7,294 bases of DNA from an uncultured bacterium (GCA_937858775.1 CALLYX010000412.1:1-7294); one strand, 5' to 3'; numbered from the stretch's first letter, positions 1-5,852 are shown. The notes: a model not told the origin generated them from the sequence alone. A program made the numbers and translations.

Positions 1-1
1 G

Positions 2-133
2 CTCACGGGGGAGTGGGCGGACGTCGAGGCGGCCGTCCGGGCCGGGATCGAGCGGATCAGGGAAATGGGCGCCCTGGTCCGCCGCGTCGTGATCCCGAAT
101 CCGCACCCGGACCTGAACCCCTTCGTCCTCTGA
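2..133 (+). CDS. BMC-domain shell protein, C-terminal fragment
   Basis: This is the last 43 residues of a gene that begins upstream of the window, read in frame 2 and ending at TGA 131-133. The stretch 'DVEAAVRAGIERIREMG' followed by 'VIPNPHPDL' matches the closing helix and strand of BMC shell domains, where an 'AAVxAG' helix leads to a 'VIPxPHxDL' strand. Such proteins form hexamers (BMC-H), or trimers when the domain is duplicated (BMC-T), and tile the facets of a protein organelle. Only the end is visible, so I cannot tell a single-domain BMC-H from the second half of a BMC-T. The class II aldolase follows after 53 bp, which fits a sugar-phosphate-degrading microcompartment operon. The family call rests on the motif and context; the shell subtype is unknown. 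Confidence 0.82.
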   Translation, partial: LTGEWADVEAAVRAGIERIREMGALVRRVVIPNPHPDLNPFVL

Positions 134-186
134 CCGCCCGGATCCCCCCCGCGGGGCGGGGGCGGGACGGGGGGCCGCGGAACGAG

Positions 187-954
187 ATGAAAACCGAACG
201 CGAGTACCGACAGGATATAGCGGAGGTATGCCGCCGCATGTACGGCCGGGGGTATATCTCGGGCAGCGACGGCAACGTCAGCATACGCCTCGGCCCGGGC
301 CGCCTCCTCAGCACCCCTAGCGGCGTCAACAAGGGTTTTCTATCCCCGCGCGACATGATCGTCACGGATATGGCCGGGAAGAAGCTCCAGGGCGCCCTGA
401 AGCCGACCGGCGAGCTCTATCTCCACCTGGAGGCATACAGGCTGCGCCCCGACATCGGCGCGGTCGTCCACGCCCATCCCCCGATCACCATCGCCTTCTC
501 CATAGCGGGACAGAAGCTCCCGCAGTGCATCCTGCCGGAGATCGTCATGATCTTCGGCTCCATTCCGATGGCCGCCTACGCCACCCCGTGCACCGAGGAG
601 GGGCCGCGCGCGATCGCCTCCCTCATCGGCGACTGCGACGCCCTCATCATCGAACGGCACGGTACGATCACCGTCGGGGATACGGTCTTCACCGCCTACG
701 ACCGCCTTGAGAAGGTCGAGCACAGCGCGGAGGTGAGCGCCGCGGCGCGGATGCTCGGCCCCGTGAAACCGCTCCCCAGGGAGGAGATCGCCAAGCTCCT
801 CGAGCTCCGCGAGCGGTTGGGCATAAAGAGCAAGGTCTACCCGTGCAACAACTGCGGCCTCTGCGAGCAGAATGGCGCCGCGGCGCCGTCCGCCGACCGC
901 GTCGTGAGCGCCCTCTCCGCGGAACTCTATCGGAAGATCAAGGAGAGGCTCTGA
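187..954 (+). CDS. Class II aldolase (fuculose/rhamnulose-1-phosphate type) with probable BMC encapsulation helix
   Basis: This 255-aa protein belongs to the FucA/AraD class II aldolase family, which uses a divalent metal to cleave sugar phosphates such as fuculose-1-phosphate to lactaldehyde and DHAP. Visible family features are 'SGSDGNVS' (residues 25-32) and 'TPSG' (43-46) in the phosphate-binding region, a catalytic-type Glu76 in 'PTGEL', the metal ligands His95 and His97 in 'HAHPP', and His158 in 'ERHGT'. E. coli FucA is about 215 aa. The roughly 40 extra residues hold 'CNNCGLC' (Cys220, 223, 226), a linker rich in Ala, Pro and Gly, and a terminal helix (235-255) with Val239, Leu243, Leu247, Ile251 and Leu255 on one face, typical of BMC encapsulation peptides. 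ATG 187 was chosen because the family N-terminus starts there; the open frame upstream is the Arg/Gly-rich shadow of the shell gene. A weak GGA/GAG stretch precedes it. The adjacent shell gene supports a lumenal enzyme. The exact substrate is inferred. Confidence 0.9.
   Translation: MKTEREYRQDIAEVCRRMYGRGYISGSDGNVSIRLGPGRLLSTPSGVNKGFLSPRDMIVTDMAGKKLQGALKPTGELYLHLEAYRLRPDIGAVVHAHPPITIAFSIAGQKLPQCILPEIVMIFGSIPMAAYATPCTEEGPRAIASLIGDCDALIIERHGTITVGDTVFTAYDRLEKVEHSAEVSAAARMLGPVKPLPREEIAKLLELRERLGIKSKVYPCNNCGLCEQNGAAAPSADRVVSALSAELYRKIKERL
940..948 (+). promoter_or_regulatory. Shine-Dalgarno sequence for the HTH gene
   Basis: AAGGAGAGG lies inside the last codons of the aldolase gene, 8 bp before ATG 957. 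It is among the strongest ribosome sites in the window. It decides the start of the HTH gene in favour of 957 over the internal ATG at 1029, and it argues that aldolase and HTH gene are translated from one transcript. Confidence 0.75.
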
Positions 955-956
955 CC

Positions 957-1256
957 ATGCCCGGCAAGCCCAAGCCATCCAAGCCCGCGCCGGCGCAGGC
1001 GCCAGCCGCCCCGCGCTACCCCGAGGTGATGACCATCGAGCAGGTCGCCGACTACCTTCACCTCCACAAGCAGGTGGTCTACCGGCATGTCAAGCGCGGC
1101 AACATCCCGGCGAGCCGCATCGGGGCCACGATCCGGTTCAAGAAATCCGTCATCGACGCCTGGCTCGAGGAGTCCGCGCGCCGGAGCCTGGGCGGCGCGG
1201 CGGGGCGCGGCGGCGCACGGAGGTCGGAGGCCAGGGAGAAGTTCGTCTGGGAGTGA
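957..1256 (+). CDS. Small excisionase/MerR-like helix-turn-helix DNA-binding protein
   Basis: This 99-aa protein has a Pro/Ala/Lys-rich, probably disordered N-terminus (1-22), then a winged HTH of the excisionase type (HTH_17-like) at about 25-71. The motif begins 'MTIEQVADYLHLHKQVVYRH', continues with 'GNIPASRIGATIRF' and ends with 'VIDAWLEE'; this order (helix-turn-helix, wing, 'RF', then 'xxxWL') is diagnostic of the family. A basic Gly/Arg-rich tail (78-99) follows. The gene starts 2 bp after the aldolase stop with a strong ribosome site, so it is very likely the last cistron of the BMC operon. Excisionase-fold proteins act as small DNA-binding regulators or as recombination directionality factors. 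No integrase or attachment site is visible, so a local regulator of the microcompartment operon is the better guess, but this is inference. Its binding site is unknown. Confidence 0.8.
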   Translation: MPGKPKPSKPAPAQAPAAPRYPEVMTIEQVADYLHLHKQVVYRHVKRGNIPASRIGATIRFKKSVIDAWLEESARRSLGGAAGRGGARRSEAREKFVWE

Positions 1257-1323
1257 CGCGCCCCGGCCCGCGCGGGCGGGGGGCGGTAACGGCCGGACGG
1301 CGCGCCGGCGACCGGGTCACGCC

Positions 1324-2109
1324 ATGAGCCTCTTCACCGACATCATCGGCAAGCGCGAGATGCTGGCGACGCTCGTGGCCCGCAACCTCAAGATCCGCTA
1401 CCAGGGCTCGGCGCTCGGTTTCGCCTGGACGCTCCTGAACCCCCTTTTCATGATGCTGATCTACTGGATCTTCATCAGGTTCCTCAAGTTCCCGATGCCG
1501 CTCCCGGACCTCCTCGCCGGCGTCCTCGCATGGCATTTCCTGACGATGTGCTGCGGCGACTCGATCGGCGCGGTCGCCGGCCACCCGAACCTCGTGAAGA
1601 AGGTCTACTTCCCGAGGATCATCCTCCCCCTCTCGACGGTGCTCGCGAACCTTGTGAACTACCTCTTCTCCCTCCTCCTCCTCTTCGCCTTCGCGATCCT
1701 CGCCGGGCGCCTCGCGTGGGGGCGGGGACTCGCGCTCCTCCCCGCCGTCGTCGCCGCCCAGTTCGTCTTCTGCCTGGGACTCGCGCTCATCGTCTCCTGC
1801 TCGAGCGTCTACTTCCGGGACACCGAGCATATCGTCGGGGTGATCCTCATGGCTTGGTTCTTCATGTCGCCGGTCATCTACCCCCTGGACTTCATAACCT
1901 CGAACCGCCTCGTGCCGCATTGGGCGCTCCGGCTGTACGCCCTGAACCCGATGGCGGGCATCATCACGCTCTACCGCGCGGCCATAATGGGGGGGCCGTT
2001 CCCCGGGCGGCTGGCGCTGGCGGCGGCCGCGGCCGCGCCCGCCGCCGTCCTTGCGGTCGGGGTGAAGCTGTTCGAGAGGCGCTCCCCCGACTTCGCCGAC
2101 GAGCTTTGA
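1324..2109 (+). CDS. wzm: ABC-2 type polysaccharide export permease (Wzm family)
   Basis: This 261-aa integral membrane protein is the permease half of an ABC exporter that moves lipid-linked polysaccharide (O-antigen or teichoic-acid-like) across the inner membrane. The cytoplasmic N-terminal region has the family pattern 'LVARNLKIRYQGSALGFAWT' (residues 17-36), followed by 'LLNP'. Later come 'NLVKKVYFPR' (89-98, the cytoplasmic coupling region), 'VYFRDTEHI' (162-170), 'MSPVIYP' (181-187) and 'LNPM' (207-210), all typical of Wzm/TagG/RfbA permeases. About six hydrophobic segments are seen, near 34-55, 62-84, 100-128, 138-160, 170-190 and 228-248. Length is normal for the family. ATG 1324 is the natural start; no good ribosome site precedes it. 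It follows the HTH gene after 67 GC-rich bases and precedes its partner ATPase, so it probably opens the polysaccharide block. Subfamily is certain; the exported glycan is unknown. Confidence 0.93.
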   Translation: MSLFTDIIGKREMLATLVARNLKIRYQGSALGFAWTLLNPLFMMLIYWIFIRFLKFPMPLPDLLAGVLAWHFLTMCCGDSIGAVAGHPNLVKKVYFPRIILPLSTVLANLVNYLFSLLLLFAFAILAGRLAWGRGLALLPAVVAAQFVFCLGLALIVSCSSVYFRDTEHIVGVILMAWFFMSPVIYPLDFITSNRLVPHWALRLYALNPMAGIITLYRAAIMGGPFPGRLALAAAAAAPAAVLAVGVKLFERRSPDFADEL

Positions 2110-2184
2110 TCCCCGCGGAGACGGGGGGCGCGGCGGGTGTGGACGGGGGGGCTGGAACCGGGGCCCGAGACGCCCCAATCGTAT

Positions 2185-3363
2185 ATGAAATCCATCGAGG
2201 TCGCCGGCGTAGGCAAGAGGTTCACCCTTAGGCACACGGGGCGGAACACGCTCAAGTCGTCCGCCATGTCGCTGCTGCGCGGCGGCAGGAGGCGCGAGGA
2301 GTTCTGGGCGCTCAAGGGGATCACTTTCTCCGTCGAGGCGGGCCGGACGATCGGCATCATAGGCGCGAACGGCGCCGGGAAGAGCACCCTCCTCGGCATC
2401 CTCGCCCGCACGATGCGCCCCACCGAGGGGACGGTCGAGGTCCGCGGCCGCGTCTCCTCCCTCCTCGAGCTCGGGGCGGGCTTTCACCCCGACCTCACCG
2501 GCGCGGAGAACATACGCCTCAACGGCTCGATCCTCGGCCTGTCGAGAAGGGAGATCCGGGAGAAGTTCGACGCGATCGTCCGCTTCGCGGAGCTCGAACA
2601 GTTCATCGACATCCCCGTCAAGCATTACTCCTCCGGAATGTACGTCCGCCTCGGATTCGCCGTCGCCGTCGAGGTGAACCCCGACATCCTCCTCATCGAC
2701 GAGGTGATGGCGGTCGGGGACGAGACGTTCAAGAAGAAGTGCCTCGGGAAGATCGCCCAATTCAGGCGGGAGGGGAGGACGATGCTGATCGTCTCCCACG
2801 ACCTCGACACGATCACCGACGTGAGCGACTCGGTCCTCCTTCTCGACCGCGGGAGGATCGTCGGCGTCGGGGAGCCCGGGCAGGTGGTGGACCAGTACAA
2901 GAGCCTCGGCTTCCGGAAGGCGGGGGCGATCGTGGTCCGCGAGTGGGGGACGAGGGAGGCGGTCATCTCGGCGGTCCGCTTCACCGACGGCCGCGGCGGG
3001 GGCGTCGTGCGACTCGCGAGCGGCGCCCCGCTCGTCGTGGAGATCGACTGGCGCGCGGGGAAGAGGATCGAGGACCCGGTCTTCGGCTTCGCCGTCGTGA
3101 AGAGCGACGGGACGCTCTGCTGCGGGAGCAACACGATCATCGATCCATTCCCGATCGACGCGATCGAGGGAACGGGGACGCTCCGCCTCTCCTTCCGCTC
3201 CCTCCCCCTCCTCCGGGGGAAATACTACTTCTCCTTCTCCCTCCACACCCGGGACCACAAGACGTCCTACCACCGCCTGGACAACTGCTTCTCCATATGG
3301 GTCGACTCCCCCCGCGGCGCCGAGGGCGTCGCGGACCTCGCGTGCCGATGGGAGGGAAAATGA
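2185..3363 (+). CDS. wzt: ABC polysaccharide exporter ATPase with C-terminal substrate-recognition domain (Wzt family)
   Basis: This 392-aa protein is the ATPase partner of Wzm. The nucleotide-binding domain (about 3-240) shows Walker A 'GANGAGKST' (60-68), a Q-loop-region 'LLELGAGFHPDLTGAENI' (93-110), the signature 'YSSGMYVRLGF' (148-158), Walker B 'ILLIDEVMAVGDE' (168-180; Asp172, Glu173) and the switch His205 in 'VSHD'. The 'YSSGM' signature and 'LGAGFHPDLTGxENI' are typical of Wzt/TagH-type transporters. Residues about 250-390 form a second domain, with 'FGFAVVKSDGTLCCGSNT' (300-317) resembling the Wzt C-terminal beta-sandwich that reads the capped end of the glycan in systems such as O9a. 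ATG 2185 gives the usual N-terminus. A GTG at 2137 would add 16 residues of Gly/Pro-rich sequence without family support. The stop codon overlaps the next gene's start (ATGA). No terminal-capping methyltransferase or kinase is seen in the window. Confidence 0.93.
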   Translation: MKSIEVAGVGKRFTLRHTGRNTLKSSAMSLLRGGRRREEFWALKGITFSVEAGRTIGIIGANGAGKSTLLGILARTMRPTEGTVEVRGRVSSLLELGAGFHPDLTGAENIRLNGSILGLSRREIREKFDAIVRFAELEQFIDIPVKHYSSGMYVRLGFAVAVEVNPDILLIDEVMAVGDETFKKKCLGKIAQFRREGRTMLIVSHDLDTITDVSDSVLLLDRGRIVGVGEPGQVVDQYKSLGFRKAGAIVVREWGTREAVISAVRFTDGRGGGVVRLASGAPLVVEIDWRAGKRIEDPVFGFAVVKSDGTLCCGSNTIIDPFPIDAIEGTGTLRLSFRSLPLLRGKYYFSFSLHTRDHKTSYHRLDNCFSIWVDSPRGAEGVADLACRWEGK

Positions 3364-3854
3364 ACCGGGCGGCCGCCGCCCACCTCGTGCCCGCCCCGCG
3401 CGATCGAGCCCCCCGCGGGCGCCTTCGCCTCCCCCCCCTCGTCTGCGCCCTCATCGCGTTTCAGGGATGCGCCCGCGTTCCATGGCCGGTCTTCGATCCC
3501 GTCCTCGATCCAGCGCCCGGACCCGCCGTCTATATCGCGGAGGCGAGCCGCGCGTACCGCGCGGTGCACGACCGGTGGCCGCGGGAGCTCTACGAGCTGG
3601 TCGCCTTCTGCATCGAGGAGGATATGATGACCTACTCCGACATCGAGGACGGGATAGGGCGCCCGGCGGTCGACATCGACATCTTCATGTTCAAGGACGC
3701 CCGGTTCGCCCCCCTCCCGGACGGGAATCTCGAAGTGACGTATTCGTTCGAACGCGCGCGGAGCGGTGCGGGCGCGCATCTACAAGCCGCTTCGGTGATC
3801 GTCAACGATCTCAACGTCGACGAGCCGTGCGGCAAGGTCGCGGCCGGGCCGTAA
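3360..3854 (+). CDS. Probable small lipoprotein of unknown function, coupled to wzt
   Basis: This 164-aa hypothetical protein overlaps the wzt stop in an ATGA arrangement, with GGAGGG only 3 bp before its ATG; this spacing and overlap suggest translational coupling. The N-terminus is long and basic (Arg14, 16, 19, 21 and 23), then a hydrophobic run 'LPPLVCALIAFQGC' (24-37) ends in Cys37, a plausible but imperfect lipobox because -3 is Phe and -2 is Gln. After the cysteine comes a Pro-rich linker (40-54), then 'YIAEASRAYRAVHDRWPREL' (58-77), an acidic patch 'EEDMMTYSDIEDGIG' (86-100) and a beta-rich remainder. The 'AYRxxHxRWPxxLxEL' pattern recalls segments near the N-terminal helix of pseudopilins, but I do not claim homology. 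I do not recognise a family. Reading frame, coupling and codon use support a real gene. A role in the envelope alongside the exporter is inferred from position. Confidence 0.65.
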   Translation: MNRAAAAHLVPAPRDRAPRGRLRLPPLVCALIAFQGCARVPWPVFDPVLDPAPGPAVYIAEASRAYRAVHDRWPRELYELVAFCIEEDMMTYSDIEDGIGRPAVDIDIFMFKDARFAPLPDGNLEVTYSFERARSGAGAHLQAASVIVNDLNVDEPCGKVAAGP

Positions 3855-3906
3855 TCGTGCGCCGCTGCTGCCCCCCCCTTCCCAACCCTTTTCCCCCCTC
3901 ACCCCG

Positions 3907-3940
3907 ACCCTTTCCCCCCATTTCATTGGGGGGAGAGGGT
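3907..3940. repeat. 13-bp stem-loop, REP-like intergenic palindrome
   Basis: ACCCTTTCCCCCC (3907-3919) pairs with GGGGGGAGAGGGT (3928-3940) around an 8-nt loop. All 13 pairs form, with one T-G wobble (3912 with 3935). No T-run follows, so it is not a standard intrinsic terminator. The pattern of C-rich arm, short loop and G-rich arm with AGAGGG resembles short palindromes scattered between genes in many environmental GC-rich bacteria; this resemblance is from memory and unverified. It could still slow or end transcription after the lipoprotein gene. Confidence 0.65.
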
Positions 3941-3949
3941 GTCCATCAA

Positions 3950-3985
3950 GGGGACATTTCCAACGAGTCAAGGATGGGGACATTT
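3950..3985. repeat. Two direct GGGGACATTT repeats, 26 bp apart
   Basis: GGGGACATTT occurs at 3950-3959 and again at 3976-3985, separated by 16 bases that include ACGAGTCAAGGA. A GTGTCCA at 3939-3945 and its reverse complement TGGACAC at 3996-4002 enclose the pair. The layout looks like the remnant of a small mobile element end or a pair of protein-binding sites. No transposase gene is nearby. Confidence 0.5.
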
Positions 3986-4096
3986 TGAAAGGGCTTGGAC
4001 ACGAGCGGCATTTTTCAGTTACCCGCCGCCGGTTTTGTTGTACCTTAGGGCGGTGCGGGACTCACTTTCCCTTCCCATCCACAGGGGGACCGGACG

Positions 4097-4531
4097 ATGA
4101 CCGATATATTCGAGATCGGTGCCGACGGCGTCGACGTCGCTGCGATTCAGCGCGAGATCGAGGACCGCGTCGCCCGCAAGAAAGAGGCCGGCGTCTACGA
4201 CCGTTACGATCTCTCCCGTGTCGCGGCGCTCGAGCTGAGCGGCGTCAAGAGCGAGGCGGACTTTCTCGAGTACTCCCTCAAAGTCGTCCAGCAGGCCTGG
4301 GATATCGACATAGGCGACTTCCCGATCTGCTCGAAGGGGGGGCTCCTCGGCGCCCCCGCGGTACTCCTCAAAAAGTCGATCTGGAAGCTCCTCAAGTTCT
4401 ACACCTACCGGCTCTTCTCTCAACAGAAGGAGTTCAACTGCCAGGTGGTGAACGCCGTCGTCAGCCTCAACCGCAAGATCGACGCCGAGCTCGCGAAGCT
4501 GAAGGGCGGGGGCGAAAAGGCGCCGAAGTAG
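4097..4531 (+). CDS. Stand-alone helical protein related to the N-terminal module of polysaccharide-cluster transferases
   Basis: This 144-aa protein has no catalytic motif. It begins with 'GVDVAAIQREIEDRVARKKE' (11-30), which resembles a module I know from the N-termini of some methyltransferases and glycosyltransferases encoded beside Wzm/Wzt exporters ('INVxxIMxEIRxxV' type). The same proteins often have a second helical stretch like the one here at 87-135, where hydrophobic and basic residues ('LLKKSIWKLLKFYTYRLF') lead into 'SQQKEFNCQVVNAVVSLNRK'. Here nothing follows this helix except a Lys/Gly tail, so the enzyme domain is absent. ATG 4097 is preceded by AGGGGGA (4083-4089) at a good distance. 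The first part is acidic and helical; the middle helix could lie on a membrane, and the last part could form a coiled coil. It may act as an adaptor or scaffold for glycan assembly; that is inference. No signal peptide is seen. Confidence 0.75.
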   Translation: MTDIFEIGADGVDVAAIQREIEDRVARKKEAGVYDRYDLSRVAALELSGVKSEADFLEYSLKVVQQAWDIDIGDFPICSKGGLLGAPAVLLKKSIWKLLKFYTYRLFSQQKEFNCQVVNAVVSLNRKIDAELAKLKGGGEKAPK

Positions 4532-4568
4532 CACGGCCGAGCGCCTTCGCCCGGTGCAGGTTGCGGAG

Positions 4569-4610
4569 TTATCCACAGCCGTAGGGCGCACTTGAGTGCG
4601 CCCTGTGGGG
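4569..4610 (+). repeat. 42-bp DnaA-box/palindrome element, copy 1
   Basis: The element starts with TTATCCACA (4569-4577), continues through GCCGT and then forms a perfect palindrome: AGGGCGCACT (4583-4592) against AGTGCGCCCT (4595-4604), which can fold as a 9-bp stem with a TTGA tetraloop. It ends in GTGGGG. The copy at 7064-7105 is equally long and shares its first 18 bases, the CCCT block and the GGGG end. It sits 11 bp before the start of the first glycosyltransferase and its last G-run is the only purine-rich stretch that could serve as that gene's ribosome site. No T-tract follows. Confidence 0.85.
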
Positions 4611-4621
4611 AAACGGCCCAC

Positions 4622-5812
4622 ATGCCTTCACGCACGATCGCCATCGTGGTGCCGCGCTACGGCGTGCAGTCGGCAGGGGGCGCGGAGATGCTCGCGCAGG
4701 GCGTCGCAGAGCGGCTCGCCGCCTCCGGAGACCGCGTCTCCGTCCTCACCACGTGCGCACGCGACCATTTCACCTGGGCGAACCATTACCGTCCCGGCAC
4801 GGAGACGATACGCGGCGTGACAGTCCGGCGTTTCCCCGTGGACCCGCGCGACCACGACGCCGGCTTCGCTTCCATACAGGAGCGGATCTCCCGCGGCTCG
4901 GGGATTTCACCCGAGGAGGAGAAACGCTGGATCGGGGGGAGCGTGCACAGCGCCCCGCTCTACGACTTCATCCGCTCCGACCGCGGCCGCTTCGACTGCA
5001 TCATCTTCCTCCCGTATCTGTTCGGCACCACGTGGGCCGGGAGCGCCGTAGCCCCGGAGAAATCCCTCCTGGTCCCGTGCCTGCACGACGAGCCGTACGC
5101 TCGCCTGGGCATCTTCAGGGAGATGTTCGACCGGGTCCGCGGCGTCATCTTCAACAGCCGCCCCGAACGCGAACTCGCCCGCCGCCTCTTCGGCACGGAG
5201 GACGCCCGCGCCGCGGTGGCCGGCATGGGGTTCGAGGCCAGGAGGCGTTACCGCCCCGGGCGTTTCCGCAGGAAAGTGGGCCTGAAGACCCCGTTTCTCC
5301 TCTACGCCGGGCGCCGCGAGGCGGGGAAGAACACCCCGCTCCTCGTCGAGTACGTCCGAATCTTCAGGAAGGGAAACCCGGCCCGGCCCCTCTCCCTGGT
5401 CCTGCTTGGAACGGGCGATGTGCGGATACCGCCGGAGTGCGCGGACGGGATCCTCGACGCCGGCTATGTGGACGAGGATCTCAAGCACGACGGCTACGCC
5501 GCGTCCCTGGCCCTATGCCAGCCGTCGGTGAACGAAAGCCTCTCCATCGTCCTGATGGAGGCGTGGCTCGCCGGCACGGCGGGTCTCGTGAACGGCCGCT
5601 GCGCGGTCACCGCCGACCATTGCGCCCGCGCCAACGGCGGCCTCGCCTTCCGCGACTACTACGAGTTCGAGGAGTGCATCCACCTCCTCCTGGAGCGGCG
5701 TGGGCTGCGGGAGGCGCTAGCCGCGGGGGGAAGGCGCTACGCGGAGACGGAGTACTCGTGGGGCGCGTCGCTCGCGCGCTACCGGGAGGCGTTCGACCGG
5801 TTCGGGGTTTGA
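4622..5812 (+). CDS. GT4-like (GT-B fold) glycosyltransferase
   Basis: This 396-aa cytoplasmic enzyme probably adds a sugar from a nucleotide-sugar donor to the growing surface glycan. The N-terminal Rossmann domain opens with 'IAIVVPRYGVQSAGGAEMLA' (6-25), a GT-B acceptor-domain start with the glycine-rich loop, followed by 'VSVLTTCARDHFTWANHYRP' (39-58), a pattern I associate with O-antigen-cluster glycosyltransferases. The C-terminal domain starts near 'FLLYAGRREAGKN' (225-237) and carries the retaining-enzyme EX7E motif as Glu305 and Glu313 in 'NESLSIVLMEAW'. Length is normal. ATG 4622 is chosen because homologous sequence starts there; the upstream TTG at 4592 lies inside the repeat palindrome. 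No strong ribosome site is present. It is followed by a second glycosyltransferase after 130 bp (from the start chosen there). Donor and acceptor sugars cannot be told from sequence. Confidence 0.9.
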   Translation: MPSRTIAIVVPRYGVQSAGGAEMLAQGVAERLAASGDRVSVLTTCARDHFTWANHYRPGTETIRGVTVRRFPVDPRDHDAGFASIQERISRGSGISPEEEKRWIGGSVHSAPLYDFIRSDRGRFDCIIFLPYLFGTTWAGSAVAPEKSLLVPCLHDEPYARLGIFREMFDRVRGVIFNSRPERELARRLFGTEDARAAVAGMGFEARRRYRPGRFRRKVGLKTPFLLYAGRREAGKNTPLLVEYVRIFRKGNPARPLSLVLLGTGDVRIPPECADGILDAGYVDEDLKHDGYAASLALCQPSVNESLSIVLMEAWLAGTAGLVNGRCAVTADHCARANGGLAFRDYYEFEECIHLLLERRGLREALAAGGRRYAETEYSWGASLARYREAFDRFGV

Positions 5813-5842
5813 CGTTTCGGCGCGTGGCACGCGGAGCGCCGC

Positions 5843-5852
5843 GGGGGGAGGG
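5843..5852 (+). promoter_or_regulatory. G/A-rich ribosome-site-like sequence before an alternative start
   Basis: GGGGGGAGGG lies 3 bp before ATG 5856. It would give the second glycosyltransferase 29 extra residues, rich in Arg, Pro and Gly, unlike the family. The spacing is too short to be ideal, and GGAG at 5929-5932, 10 bp before ATG 5943, is the better-placed site for the start chosen here. Confidence 0.35.

Larger units (their letters stand above)
3855..4096. other. 242-bp intergenic region with repeats; no gene seen
   Basis: This is the longest gene-free stretch in the window. The first part (3871-3919) is a strongly pyrimidine-biased tract on the + strand, with two near-copies of ACCCTTTCCCCCC (3885-3898 carries one extra T; 3907-3919). 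The second copy forms one arm of a stem-loop. Then come two copies of GGGGACATTT and a more AT-containing stretch (about 4010-4046, including GGTTTTGTTGTACCTTAGG). Its base composition differs clearly from the coding DNA around it. A promoter for 4097 is likely somewhere here because the gap breaks the gene string, but no hexamer pair is good enough to annotate. Confidence 0.6.

Noticed and set aside
1261..1282. Intrinsic terminator between the BMC and polysaccharide blocks
   Set aside because: GCCCGCGCGGGC (1266-1277) with four flanking C-G pairs can form a hairpin, but a G-run and GGTAACGG follow instead of T residues. In such GC-rich DNA a palindrome of this kind is expected by chance.
1150..3273. 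707-codon open frame on the minus strand
   Set aside because: It runs opposite wzm and wzt, which have clear family motifs, and its translation is a low-complexity mix of Arg, Asp, Glu, Pro and Val with no domain. GC-rich codon bias creates such shadows.
3871..3985. CRISPR array or tandem repeat array
   Set aside because: Repeats are only 10-13 bp, occur twice, and have no regular spacers or cas genes nearby.
4016..4046. Sigma-70 promoter before the 4097 gene
   Set aside because: TACCTT (4041-4046) could be a -10 element, but no acceptable -35 lies 16-18 bp upstream, so the pair is not supported.
4583..4604. Intrinsic terminator after the 4097 gene
   Set aside because: The stem is perfect but no T-tract follows, and the same structure recurs as a repeat element before another gene.
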